Shown: positions 16,777 through 25,235 of the stretch, piece by piece
Numbering within the stretch: position 1 is the stretch's first letter
Layout of the letters: every line of letters begins with the position of its first letter
Origin: Streptomyces resistomycificus
GTDB taxonomy: Bacteria; Actinomycetota; Actinomycetes; Streptomycetales; Streptomycetaceae
Assembly: GCF_001514265.1 (NCBI RefSeq)
Contig: NZ_KQ948992.1
Span: forward strand, 612,696-676,695
DNA length: 64,000 nt
Direction: 5' to 3'
Notes under the pieces: generated by a model
What the model was told of the DNA's origin: nothing
Seen by the model: the letters and a program-made list of their open reading frames with translations, nothing else
The model's database searches: none
Made by a program: the position numbers and the translations under genes

Positions 16777-18116
16777 CCCACCCCACGCGGACGTACTGGC
16801 TGGAGCACGCCTGGCTCGACCACCACGTCGAGCCGGGGGTCGTCGTCGAGGTGGGGGACGGCCGCGTCACCGCCGTCCGCACCGACACGCCCACGCCTCC
16901 CCCCGGTGCCGAGACCCTGCGCGGACTGACCCTCCCGGGCCTGGCGAACGCCCACTCGCACGCCTTCCACCGGGCCCTGCGCGGCACCGTCCAGGTCGGC
17001 TCCGGCACCTTCTGGACCTGGCGCGAGGTCATGTACTCCGTCGCCGACCGGCTGACCCCGGAGACCTACCACGCCCTGGCCCGCGCGGTGTACGCGGAGA
17101 TGGCGCTGGCCGGCGTCACGGCCGTCGGCGAGTTCCACTACCTGCACCACGCCCCGGGCGGCACGCCATACGCCGACCCGAACGCGATGGGCGAGGCCCT
17201 CCTCGACGCCGCCGCCGAAGCCGGTGTCCGCATCACCCTCCTCGACACCGCCTATCTCTCCTCCGGCTTCGGACAGCCGCCCAACAGGCACCAGCTGCGC
17301 TTCTCCGACGGGAGCGCGGACGCCTGGGCAGAACGCTGTTCAGTTCTCAAGGACCGGGATCACGCGAGGATCGGGGCCGCCATCCACTCCGTGCGGGCCG
17401 TGCCCGCCGGGCAGTTGGCGACGGTGGCGCGGTGGGCCGAGGAGCGGCGGGCCCCGCTCCATGTGCACCTGTCCGAGCAGACCGCCGAGAACGACGCCTG
17501 CCGCGAGGCCCACGGGTGCACCCCGACGCGACTGCTCGCTGACCACGGTGTGCTCGGCCCGCGCACCACCGGCGTGCACAACACGCACCTCACGGACGAG
17601 GACATCGCCCTGCTCGGCGGATCGGGCACCGGCACCTGCATGTGCCCCACCACCGAACGCGACCTGGCCGACGGCATCGGACCCGCGGCCGCCCTCCAGA
17701 AGGCGGGCTCCCCGCTCTGCCTGGGCTCCGACAGCCATGCCGTCATCGACCTGCTCGAAGAGGCACGCGCGATGGAGCTCGACGAACGCCTGCGCACCCG
17801 TACCCGAGGCCACTGGACGGCCGCCGCGCTGCTGCGGGCCGCCTCCGCCGACGGTCACGCGGCCCTCGGCTGGGAGGGGGCCGGCAGCATCGAGCCCGGC
17901 GCCCTCGCCGACCTCACGACGATCGCGCTCGACTCGGTCAGAACAGCGGGGCCGCTGCCCAGGCTCGGCGCCGAGACGGCCGTATTCGCGGCGACGGCAG
18001 CGGACGTGCGGCACACGATCGTGGGCGGACGGCAGGTCGTCCGCGACGGGGCGCACACGCTCGTACCGGACGTGCCGCAAGCCCTGGCGCGGGCCGTCGA
18101 AGCCCTGCGCGCCTGA
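16773..18116 (+). CDS. hutF: Formimidoylglutamate deiminase
   Basis: A 447-residue amidohydrolase-superfamily enzyme that deiminates N-formimino-L-glutamate to N-formylglutamate and ammonia. The metal site is made from HSHAFHR in the ANAHSHAFHRALRG motif, His in HVHLSEQTAEN, His in TGVHNTHLTDED and Asp in LGSDSHAVIDLLEEAR. The HutF-specific stretches FHYLHHAPGGTPYADPNAM and CMCPTTERDLADGIGP are present. The GTG start overlaps the preceding stop (GTGA). A very long open frame in the same phase runs back to 15471 through the preceding gene; this is a coding shadow, not a fusion. The presence of HutF defines the five-step, N-formylglutamate version of the pathway. Confidence 0.92.
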   Translation: MTHPTRTYWLEHAWLDHHVEPGVVVEVGDGRVTAVRTDTPTPPPGAETLRGLTLPGLANAHSHAFHRALRGTVQVGSGTFWTWREVMYSVADRLTPETYHALARAVYAEMALAGVTAVGEFHYLHHAPGGTPYADPNAMGEALLDAAAEAGVRITLLDTAYLSSGFGQPPNRHQLRFSDGSADAWAERCSVLKDRDHARIGAAIHSVRAVPAGQLATVARWAEERRAPLHVHLSEQTAENDACREAHGCTPTRLLADHGVLGPRTTGVHNTHLTDEDIALLGGSGTGTCMCPTTERDLADGIGPAAALQKAGSPLCLGSDSHAVIDLLEEARAMELDERLRTRTRGHWTAAALLRAASADGHAALGWEGAGSIEPGALADLTTIALDSVRTAGPLPRLGAETAVFAATAADVRHTIVGGRQVVRDGAHTLVPDVPQALARAVEALRA

Positions 18117-18148
18117 AGACCTCCGCACCCCGCCCCCACGAGGACACG

Positions 18149-19321
18149 ATGAGCAGCACAGTCATCACCAACATCGCCACGCTGGTCACCAACGACCCCT
18201 CCCTACGTGACAGCTCCCCTCTCGGCCTGATCCAGGACGCGGCCGTCGTCATCGACGGCGGCCGTGTCGCGTGGACCGGTGAATCAAGCAAAGCACCCGC
18301 CACTGACAACCGGGTCGACGCCGCCGGCCGCGCGGTCCTCCCCGGCTTCGTCGACTCCCACTCCCACCTGGTCTTCGCGGGCGACCGCACCCAGGAGTTC
18401 AACGCCCGGATGTCGGGGCGCTCCTACACCGCCGGCGGCATCCGCACGACGGTCGCCGCCACCCGCGCCGCCACCGACGCCGAACTGGAGGCCAACCTCA
18501 CCCGTTACCTCGCCGAGGCCCTCCGCCAGGGCACGACCACCTTCGAGACCAAGTCCGGCTACGGCCTGACCGTCGCCGACGAGTCCCGCGCCCTGCGCAT
18601 CGCCGCCGCCCACACCGACGAGGTCACCTACCTCGGCGCCCACATCGTCTCCCCCGACCACGCCGACGACCCCGCCGCGTACGTCGCCCTCGTCACCGGC
18701 GAGATGCTCGACGCCTGCGCCCCGTACGCCCGCTGGATCGACGTCTTCTGCGAGAAGGGCGCCTTCGACGGCGACCAGGCCCGGGCCATCCTCACGGCGG
18801 GCAGGGCGAAGGGGCTGCACCCGCGCATCCACGCCAACCAGCTGTCCTACGGCCCCGGAGTGCAGCTCGCGGTCGAACTGGACGCGGCCAGCGCCGACCA
18901 CTGCACGCACCTGACGGACGCGGACGTCGACGCCCTGGCCGCCGGCGACACGGTCGCCACCCTCCTGCCCGGGGCCGAGTTCTCCACCCGCGCCGAGTGG
19001 CCCGACGCCCGCCGTCTCCTCGACGCCGGGGTCACGGTCGCCCTCTCCACCGACTGCAACCCGGGCTCGTCCTTCACCTCGTCCGTGCCCTTCTGCATCG
19101 CGCTCGCGGTGCGGGACATGGGGATGACGCCGGACGAGGCGGTGTGGTCGGCGACGGCGGGCGGGGCGCGCGCGCTGCGCCGCGACGACGTCGGCCGCCT
19201 CACGCCGGGCGCGCACGCCGACCTGACACTCCTCGACGCGCCGAGCCACGTCCATCTGGCCTACCGGCCGGGCGTGCCGCTGGTCAGCGGGGTGTGGCGG
19301 CGGGGTGTCCGGGTGGTGTGA
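18149..19321 (+). CDS. hutI: Imidazolonepropionase
   Basis: Hydrolyses 4-imidazolone-5-propionate to N-formimino-L-glutamate, the third step of histidine use. It is a 390-residue amidohydrolase with the HxH metal motif in PGFVDSHSHLVFAGDR, the substrate segment TFETKSGYGLT, His in IHANQLSYGPGVQLA, HCTHLTDADVDAL and the Asp of LSTDCNPGSSFTSS. The ATG at 18149 has GAGGA a few bases upstream and is separated from hutF by 32 bases. It is the last gene of the operon and is followed by a hairpin shared with sigI. Confidence 0.94.
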   Translation: MSSTVITNIATLVTNDPSLRDSSPLGLIQDAAVVIDGGRVAWTGESSKAPATDNRVDAAGRAVLPGFVDSHSHLVFAGDRTQEFNARMSGRSYTAGGIRTTVAATRAATDAELEANLTRYLAEALRQGTTTFETKSGYGLTVADESRALRIAAAHTDEVTYLGAHIVSPDHADDPAAYVALVTGEMLDACAPYARWIDVFCEKGAFDGDQARAILTAGRAKGLHPRIHANQLSYGPGVQLAVELDAASADHCTHLTDADVDALAAGDTVATLLPGAEFSTRAEWPDARRLLDAGVTVALSTDCNPGSSFTSSVPFCIALAVRDMGMTPDEAVWSATAGGARALRRDDVGRLTPGAHADLTLLDAPSHVHLAYRPGVPLVSGVWRRGVRVV

Positions 19322-19375
19322 CGCGCGGCGGGGTGACGCGGCCCGGGAGCGGCAAACCAACAAAACACGACAACT

Positions 19376-19404
19376 GAGACCCGGCCCGTCCCGGGCCGGG
19401 TCTC
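19376..19404. terminator. Hairpin between convergent hutI and sigI
   Basis: A 13-bp perfect inverted repeat (GAGACCCGGCCCG / CGGGCCGGGTCTC) with a three-base loop. It is 54 bases after hutI and 26 bases after the end of sigI on the opposite strand. Confidence 0.8.
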
Positions 19405-19430
19405 TCAGTCACCGTCGGCGGCGCTCGCCG

Positions 19431-20324
19431 TCACTCCTCGACGGTCAGGCCCTTCCGCAGCCGCACCAGCGTCCGCGACAGCAGCCGGGACACGTGCATC
19501 TGGGAGATGCCGAGTTCGTCGCCGATCTCGGACTGGGTCATGCCGGCGACGAAGCGCAGGGAGAGGATCGTGCGGTCGCGCGAGGGGAGTTCCGCGATGA
19601 GCGGCTTCAGGGACTCGACGTACTCGATGCCTTCGAGCCCGTGGTCCTCGTAGCCGATGCGGTCCGCGAGGGCGCCCTCGGAGTCGTCCTCCTCCGGCTG
19701 TGCGTCCAGGGAGGAGGCGGTGTACGCGTTGGACGCGGCCATGCCCTCGACGACCTCGTCGTTGGAGATGCCCAGGCGCTCGGCCAACTCCGTGACCGTG
19801 GGCGCGCGGTCGAGCTTCTGGGCCAGCTCGTCGCCGGCCTTCGCCAGGTCGAGCCGGAGCTCCTGCAGCCTGCGCGGTACGCGGACGGACCACGACGTGT
19901 CCCGGAAGAAGCGCTTGATCTCGCCCACGATGGTTGGCATCGCGAAGGTGGGGAACTCGACGCCTCGGCTGAGTTCGAAGCGGTCGATCGCCTTGATCAG
20001 GCCGATGGTGCCGACCTGGATGATGTCCTCCATCGGCTCGCTGCGGGAGCGGAACCGGGAGGCGGCGAACTTGACCAGGGCGAGGTTGAGTTCGACGAGC
20101 GTGTTGCGGACGTAGGAGTACTCGTGGGTGCCTTCCTCGAGCGACGCCAGGCGCGCGAAGAGGGTCTTCGACAGGGCCCGTGCGTCCACCGGCCCCACCT
20201 CGTCGTAGGGCGGGATCTCCGGAAGCCCGGCGAGTACGTCGTCCTGCTCGATGGGATTCAGATGTTCCGGGGGGGATGTCGACGTCGCCGGATGGGTATG
20301 CGATGCGTCGAGCCGGGGTGACAT
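19431..20324 (-). CDS. sigI: SigB/SigF-family RNA polymerase sigma factor
   Basis: A 297-residue group 3 stress-type sigma factor. Region 2 is RNTLVELNLALVKFAASRFR followed by DIIQVGTIGLIKAIDRFE and the -10-recognition segment FPTFAMPTIVGEIKRFFRD. Region 3 is LDRAPTVTELAERLG. Region 4 ends in FVAGMTQSEIGDELGISQMH. The ATG at 20324 has GGAGG five bases upstream; two earlier ATGs are disfavoured. The divergent neighbours encode an anti-anti-sigma and an anti-sigma factor. This arrangement matches sigI-arsI-prsI of S. coelicolor, where PrsI holds SigI and ArsI releases it, linked to osmotic stress (recall of published work). Confidence 0.9.
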   Translation of the reverse strand: MSPRLDASHTHPATSTSPPEHLNPIEQDDVLAGLPEIPPYDEVGPVDARALSKTLFARLASLEEGTHEYSYVRNTLVELNLALVKFAASRFRSRSEPMEDIIQVGTIGLIKAIDRFELSRGVEFPTFAMPTIVGEIKRFFRDTSWSVRVPRRLQELRLDLAKAGDELAQKLDRAPTVTELAERLGISNDEVVEGMAASNAYTASSLDAQPEEDDSEGALADRIGYEDHGLEGIEYVESLKPLIAELPSRDRTILSLRFVAGMTQSEIGDELGISQMHVSRLLSRTLVRLRKGLTVEE

Positions 20325-20574
20325 GATGTCCTCCATCGTTCTCGGCATATGGCTGCCGAAGCCAATTCGTGCACTGCGGTGTGCGGCGCCTCCAAAGCCG
20401 GCCGTGTCGGGTACGTGTCTCTACTAGCCCTACCCGGTTTCCTGAGGCCACCGCAAGTGCGTTATGTGCGGTTATGTCCGTTTGTGGATGGTTGTTCGGG
20501 TGTCGGAGGGTGTGGAGAAGGCGTAGTGTTCGAGGGCGTCAGCAGCAGCCACGACGTCGGGAGAGAGAGACGGC

Positions 20575-20961
20575 ATGGACCGCGGGACGGTCGGTAGCGC
20601 ACAGTCGGGCCGACTTCTGGTTGAAGTGCGCGAAGAGGGCTCCAGTGCCGTTGTGACCCCGGCGGGTGAGTTGGATCACCACACCGCCGATCTGTTGCGT
20701 GAGCCACTCGAGGAGTGCCTCGCGAAGGGTTTCAGTCGGCTGGTGGTCGACTGCACGCGCCTGGAGTTCTGTGACTCCACCGGGCTGAACGTGCTCCTGG
20801 GTGCCCGCCTGAAGGCGGAGGCGGCCGGCGGCGGCGTGCATCTGGCGGGGATGCTGCCGGTGGTGGCGCGGGTCTTCGAGATCACGGGGGCGGATGCGGT
20901 CTTCACTGTCCATGACACTGTGGAAGCGGCCCTGGCAGGCGAGACGGGCGAGACCGGCTGA
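20575..20961 (+). CDS. arsI: STAS-domain anti-anti-sigma factor
   Basis: A 128-residue SpoIIAA/RsbV-like protein. The STAS fold begins at LLVEVREEGSSAVVTPAGEL. The phosphorylatable Ser is at about residue 68 in FCDSTGLNVLLGARL. In its unphosphorylated form it should bind the anti-sigma factor and free the sigma factor. It is divergent from sigI across 250 bases and is followed after 220 bases by the kinase/anti-sigma gene. The GAGAGAGA tract before the ATG serves as the ribosome site. Named by synteny with the SigI partner-switching module. Confidence 0.87.
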   Translation: MDRGTVGSAQSGRLLVEVREEGSSAVVTPAGELDHHTADLLREPLEECLAKGFSRLVVDCTRLEFCDSTGLNVLLGARLKAEAAGGGVHLAGMLPVVARVFEITGADAVFTVHDTVEAALAGETGETG

Positions 20962-21181
20962 GCCGGTGGACGCCCTCCCGACCATGGTGACCGTGCCTCG
21001 CTCGTCCCCCTGTGACCGGCACTTTCGGTTCGTCACGCGTTTCGTGCCGAATACAGGGTGTTCTGCCGGTCGGGTCGGGCAGGAGACTCCCGTACCGAGT
21101 GTTCGGTGCCCCGCTGCGCAGGGACGGACTGCGCAGTGAATTCTGAATCGTGAACTGGTGAATCGGTGAGGTGAAGCGCTG

Positions 21182-21748
21182 ATGAGCACCACCCGGCCTT
21201 ACCCGCCGGGCGACCGCCGCCCGGAGCCCAGCGGCGCTTCCGGAGCGTCCGAGAGGGGCGCGCCCGTGACCGGCGTGCCCGAGGGAGGCGTGCCTGTGAC
21301 CGGGACGTCCGACGGGGGCTCGGCCGTGTCGTCGGCGGGGCGTGAGATCCGCAGGCTCGACTTCGAGGGGGAGAGCGGGGTCGTTCCGCTCGCCCGCGAC
21401 TTCACCCGCCAGGCGCTGTACGCGTGGGGCTGGCTGCCCGCCGCGACCGCGGACCAGCGGGCCGCCGCCGAGGACGTGCTGCTCGTCGTCTCCGAACTCG
21501 TCACCAACGCCTGTCTGCACGCCGAGGGGCCCGACGAGATGTGGATCACCTGCGACAACAAGGTGATCCGGGTCGAGGTCTCCGACAAGGGCACGGGCCA
21601 GCCCGCCCCGCGCACCCCGCACCGCGCCGGCCGCCCCGGCGGCCACGGCATGTTCATCGTGCAGCGGCTCTGCCTGGACTGGGGGGTCGTCCGCACCCCC
21701 GGCGTCTCGGGCAAGAGGGTCTGGGCCGAGCTGGGGGCACCGGCGTAA
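21182..21748 (+). CDS. prsI: Anti-sigma factor / serine kinase (RsbW/SpoIIAB type)
   Basis: A 188-residue protein. The first ~55 residues are disordered, with two VTG-P-GG-like repeats. A GHKL ATPase domain follows: the N-box SELVTNACLHAEG with the Mg-binding Asn near residue 109, the G1 box VEVSDKGTG and the G2 box PGGHGMFIVQRL. It should bind the sigma factor when its partner is phosphorylated and phosphorylate ArsI at its Ser. The ribosome site is GAGGTGAAG. Naming rests on synteny and domain order. Confidence 0.85.
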   Translation: MSTTRPYPPGDRRPEPSGASGASERGAPVTGVPEGGVPVTGTSDGGSAVSSAGREIRRLDFEGESGVVPLARDFTRQALYAWGWLPAATADQRAAAEDVLLVVSELVTNACLHAEGPDEMWITCDNKVIRVEVSDKGTGQPAPRTPHRAGRPGGHGMFIVQRLCLDWGVVRTPGVSGKRVWAELGAPA

Positions 21749-21887
21749 CCCGCCTGGCCCCTGCCGACGTACGTCACTGTCCGCGCGCCGAATCGCCACA
21801 CATCCGGCGCGCGTTGTGTCTTCCCTCCTCATGACCCCCGGCGTACCTTGACGGCCCATCTGATGTGCCGTCAGGAATGAGGGGACG

Positions 21888-22604
21888 GTGGGCGCCGTGT
21901 CGCACCGGACGTACCAGAAACGAACCGCCGCGCTCGCGTCGGCCGCGGCCCTGGCCGGCTCGGCGGTGCTGATGGCCGCCCCCGCGGCCCATGCCGAGGT
22001 CGTCGACGTCAACTACCAGTGCAAGACGCCGATCGGTGACAAGAGCGCCGTCTCGCCCATCGACATCAAGGCGGTCGAGAGCGGAAGCGCCTACAAGGTC
22101 ACCATGTCGTGGCAGAAGGGTGTCTCCTCCAGCCCCGTCGAACTGGGCAAGGGCGCGATGAGCCCGAGCGCCACCATCAGGCTGGGCGGCGCCGACAGCG
22201 GCACCCTCGCGGTGACCGGGCCCGCCAACCAGGCCGCGATACCCGCCAACACCCCCATCAAGATCAACGACCTGTCGGGCACGTACACGCCGAAGAAGAC
22301 CGGGAAGGTCACCTTCACCGCGGGCGTGCTCACCATCAAGGCGCTGGGCACGACGACGACCTGCACGCCGACGAACAGCCCCGAGCCGTCGCTGAGTCTG
22401 GACGTCTCGGCGGCGGGCGGCGGGGCCCCGCAGGGCGGCTCCGCGTCGGGCGGCGGCTCCGGCGGCGACTCCGACGCCGGGCTCCCGCAGACCGGCCCCG
22501 AGGACTCCGCGATCGCCCTCGGCACGCTCGGCGGCACCGTGCTGCTGGCCGGCGCGGCGGGCGCGCTGTGGCTGACCCGGAGGAACCAGACGGCCCGCCG
22601 CTGA
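21888..22604 (+). CDS. Secreted cell-wall protein with LPQTG sorting signal
   Basis: A 238-residue exported protein. A signal peptide of ~37 residues ends at APAAHA. A ~130-residue beta-rich domain with two cysteines follows, one in YQCKTPIGDK and one in TTTTCTPT, probably a disulfide. Next come a Gly/Ser-rich linker and the sorting signal LPQTG, a hydrophobic helix (GTLGGTVLLAGAAGALWL) and a basic end, TRRNQTARR. Sortase should therefore link it to peptidoglycan. The same domain recurs in the protein encoded at 23825-25150. GTG at 21888 or 21897 could be the start. No sortase gene lies in the window. Confidence 0.8.
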   Translation: MGAVSHRTYQKRTAALASAAALAGSAVLMAAPAAHAEVVDVNYQCKTPIGDKSAVSPIDIKAVESGSAYKVTMSWQKGVSSSPVELGKGAMSPSATIRLGGADSGTLAVTGPANQAAIPANTPIKINDLSGTYTPKKTGKVTFTAGVLTIKALGTTTTCTPTNSPEPSLSLDVSAAGGGAPQGGSASGGGSGGDSDAGLPQTGPEDSAIALGTLGGTVLLAGAAGALWLTRRNQTARR

Positions 22605-22718
22605 CGGACGTACCCCCACCGCCTCAGCCGCCGCTGTCGTTCACGCCGGTGGGTGGAACCTCAGGGACAGGCTGCCCAAACGCCCGTGTAAGGGAGCCGA
22701 GTTGACGGGAGTGACGAC

Positions 22719-23828
22719 GTGAGCGGCAAGCTGCGGATCCCGGTGTGGGCGATGGTGCTGGCGCTGCTCGTGCCGCCCCTGGCGGGAAGCTTTACGGGCA
22801 CCGCCTCGGCGGCGGACGGACCTGCCGTGAGGCTCTCCGAGTCGCAGGCGGGGACCGGGGGTTCGATCACCGTCACCGGGGACGGATGGCGGGCCCGGGC
22901 GCTGCTGATGATCCTGATCTGCGGGCAGTCCGTGCCGTCACGCGGGCTGACCGGCGGCACCAACTCCTGCGCCAACCCGGACGGCCGGGCCGTCACCACC
23001 GACGCCGAAGGGCGCTTCAGCAGGAGACTGCCGGTCGCCGAGCCGCCGGTGCCGTGCCCCTGCGTGGTGCACGTGGCGACGGTGACCGGGGCGAAGGCGG
23101 AGGCCGACGCGATCTTCCAGGTGGCCGGACACGCGGTCGAACCGCTGCCCGCCGAGTCGTCCGGCGGACGGCTGTCGGTGCTCACCGACACCCGCCTCGA
23201 CGGCTCTAGCGGCCTGCTGACCTGGTTCGGGGCCCCGCCCGCCCGCACCCTCGTCGTCACCGTCGGCAACGTCGGGACCTCCGCCGTCGAGAACCCCGTC
23301 TTCCAGGTCGGTACCTCGCACGGCGTGTTCGCCCCGCAGTGGGAGGAACAACGGTGGCGCGGCACGATCGAGCCGGGGCGCAAGGCACGGATCGAACTGC
23401 CCGTCGAGCTCGCCGGCGGCGCCCACGGCGACTACACCGTCTCCCTGAAGTACGGCGGGAAGGTCCTCGCCGAGCAGCCCTGGGGCGTGGGCCGGCCGTG
23501 GGGCGTGACGCTGTTCTGGGTCCTGGCCTGCGTGGTCGTGCCGGCCGCGGTGTTCCGCGCCGGGATGGCGGTGGTGGACCGGGTCCGGCCGCGGCGCCCC
23601 CGCGGAACCCGAGGCGGCCGCCGCGGGCCGCGCCTGCCCGAACCCTCCCTGCGCCTGCCCGGCTCGAAGACGTCCCGGACTCCCGGGAAGGGGTCCCCTT
23701 CGGCTTCGGCCCTGCCGTGGTTCACCCCGGACGCCGATCCGGGGACGGGGACGGCGGGCCGGCTCTCCGCACAGCGCGACGACAGCCCGACGAGTCCTGC
23801 GACTCCCACCAGGAAGGGACCCACGTGA
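22719..23828 (+). CDS. Secreted/membrane protein with C-terminal anchor and basic tail
   Basis: A 369-residue protein: signal peptide of ~31 residues (IPVWAMVLALLVPPLAGSF), an immunoglobulin-like N-terminal domain with SGSITVTGDGW-like spacing and two cysteine pairs (ILICGQS/NSCANP and PVPCPCVVHV), and a second domain with NVGTSAVENPVFQVG. One transmembrane helix near residue 265 (VTLFWVLACVVVPAAVF) leads to a ~95-residue Arg/Pro-rich cytoplasmic tail. No catalytic motif is visible. It lies between two sortase-signal genes, and its stop overlaps the next start (GTGA). A joint envelope role for the three is inferred. Confidence 0.72.
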   Translation: MSGKLRIPVWAMVLALLVPPLAGSFTGTASAADGPAVRLSESQAGTGGSITVTGDGWRARALLMILICGQSVPSRGLTGGTNSCANPDGRAVTTDAEGRFSRRLPVAEPPVPCPCVVHVATVTGAKAEADAIFQVAGHAVEPLPAESSGGRLSVLTDTRLDGSSGLLTWFGAPPARTLVVTVGNVGTSAVENPVFQVGTSHGVFAPQWEEQRWRGTIEPGRKARIELPVELAGGAHGDYTVSLKYGGKVLAEQPWGVGRPWGVTLFWVLACVVVPAAVFRAGMAVVDRVRPRRPRGTRGGRRGPRLPEPSLRLPGSKTSRTPGKGSPSASALPWFTPDADPGTGTAGRLSAQRDDSPTSPATPTRKGPT

Positions 23829-25150
23829 GCATGCGAAGGAGAGCCACACCGGACCGGGGACGCGGGGCCCTGAGAGCGGGGGCGGGCGCGGCGGGTGTCG
23901 CCCTGGTGCTCGGCGTCGCCGTCGCGCCCGCCCAGGCCGCCGAGGTGGCGTACGCGACCCGGTGCGTGCCGCCCGCGGCCGCCGGCCTGCCCCCTGTCGA
24001 CGGCACCACCGAGGTGGAGATCACCGCACCGGCCACCGCGACCGTCGGCGACGAGGTCGAGGTGGTGTGGAAGTTCGTGCGGGCCGCCTCGAAGAACCCC
24101 GACCTGATCGACCTGCCCGCGAACTCCGTGCAGCCGTCCGGCACGCTGAAGGCGGCCGGCGCGCAGACCGCCCAGGTCGCGATGCGGGGGCCGCGGGAGA
24201 ACCCCGCGATCCCCAAGGGCGGGAACATGGTCCTGTCCGACATGAAGGGCACCCTGAAGCTCACGGCGCCGGGGGAGGTCACGCTGACGCCGGACGCGTA
24301 CGACATCAACGTGATGTCGACGGACACGAAGTGCGCGCCGACTCAGGTCGTGCGGCCGGCGGCGACCATCACGGTGGCCGCGGGCGATGGGACGTCCACG
24401 CCGACGCAGACCCCGGACCCGACCGAGAGCGCCTCCCCGACCCCGACGGCCACCCCGACCGCCTCGGCCGGTGAGAGCGACGGCACGGACACGGGCGGCT
24501 CCGGTGGCGGCGGCGACGGGCAGACGGACTTCACCGGCAAGGAGGTCCGGGTGCCGTACGCCTGCAAGACGCCCATCGGCGACAAGGAAGCGACCTCGCC
24601 GGTGCAGATCAACGCCAAGAAGAACGGCGGGAGTTACGACCTCACCGTCCAGTTCAAGGGATCGGTGATGGACAGTCCGGCCGACATTCCCGAGGACTCG
24701 GTCAAGCCGTCGATGGAGGTGGTCCTGGGCGGCGCCGACACGGGCACCGTGCACGTGGAGGGGCCGGCCAACGCGGAGGCCGTCAAGTCCGGTGACCCGA
24801 TGACCATCCCGGACCTGACGGGCACCTATAGACCGGGCGCGAGCGGCGAGTCGACGCTGTCGCCTGGGGTGCTGACGGTCAAGGCACTCGGGACGACCAC
24901 GACGTGCACGCCGACCGAGTCGGCGGTCTCCCTCACCCTCGACACCACCCAGCAGGCGAGCGGCGCGGCCGGCGGCTCCGCGGCCTCGGGGTCGGGGTCG
25001 GCGGGGGGCTCGTCGGCGAGCGGCGGCGGTCTGGCGGACACCGGCGCGGACGACGACGGGGCGTTGCAGGCACTGGGTCTGGTGGCCGGGACGGCGGTCC
25101 TGCTGGGCGGGGCGGTGTTCACGTTCCTGCCGGGACGCGGAAGGCGCTGA
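23825..25150 (+). CDS. Secreted two-domain cell-wall protein with LADTG sorting signal
   Basis: A 441-residue exported protein. The signal peptide ends near APAQAA. A first domain (residues ~37-175, cysteines in YATRCVPP and DTKCAPT) is a divergent copy of the second. A Thr/Pro/Ser-rich spacer follows, then the second domain (~240-380: YACKTPIGDKEATSPVQI to TVKALGTTTTCTPTES), which closely matches the LPQTG protein at 21888. The C-terminus has LADTG, a hydrophobic helix (LGLVAGTAVLLGGAVF) and RGRR. LAXTG is the preference of actinobacterial class E sortases. The GTG start overlaps the previous stop and has AGGAAGG upstream. Confidence 0.8.
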   Translation: MSMRRRATPDRGRGALRAGAGAAGVALVLGVAVAPAQAAEVAYATRCVPPAAAGLPPVDGTTEVEITAPATATVGDEVEVVWKFVRAASKNPDLIDLPANSVQPSGTLKAAGAQTAQVAMRGPRENPAIPKGGNMVLSDMKGTLKLTAPGEVTLTPDAYDINVMSTDTKCAPTQVVRPAATITVAAGDGTSTPTQTPDPTESASPTPTATPTASAGESDGTDTGGSGGGGDGQTDFTGKEVRVPYACKTPIGDKEATSPVQINAKKNGGSYDLTVQFKGSVMDSPADIPEDSVKPSMEVVLGGADTGTVHVEGPANAEAVKSGDPMTIPDLTGTYRPGASGESTLSPGVLTVKALGTTTTCTPTESAVSLTLDTTQQASGAAGGSAASGSGSAGGSSASGGGLADTGADDDGALQALGLVAGTAVLLGGAVFTFLPGRGRR

Positions 25151-25169
25151 CCCACCCGGGCCGGAACGC

Positions 25170-25212
25170 ACGGAGGGCCGTCGCATCCCACGCGGGTGCG
25201 GCGGCCCTCCGT
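25170..25212. terminator. Two-tier hairpin between convergent genes
   Basis: An outer 11-bp repeat (ACGGAGGGCCG / CGGCCCTCCGT) encloses an inner CGCA-CCC/GGG-TGCG stem. It follows the LADTG gene and, on the other strand, the POT transporter. Confidence 0.75.
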
Positions 25213-25235
25213 CGGCCCGGTCGGCCGGGCAGGCG

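Noticed and set aside
15471..18116. 881-codon frame that would fuse the M20 hydrolase region to HutF
   Set aside because: Only the last 447 codons are HutF. The part before 16773 is an out-of-phase reading of the M20 gene, which has complete motifs of its own.
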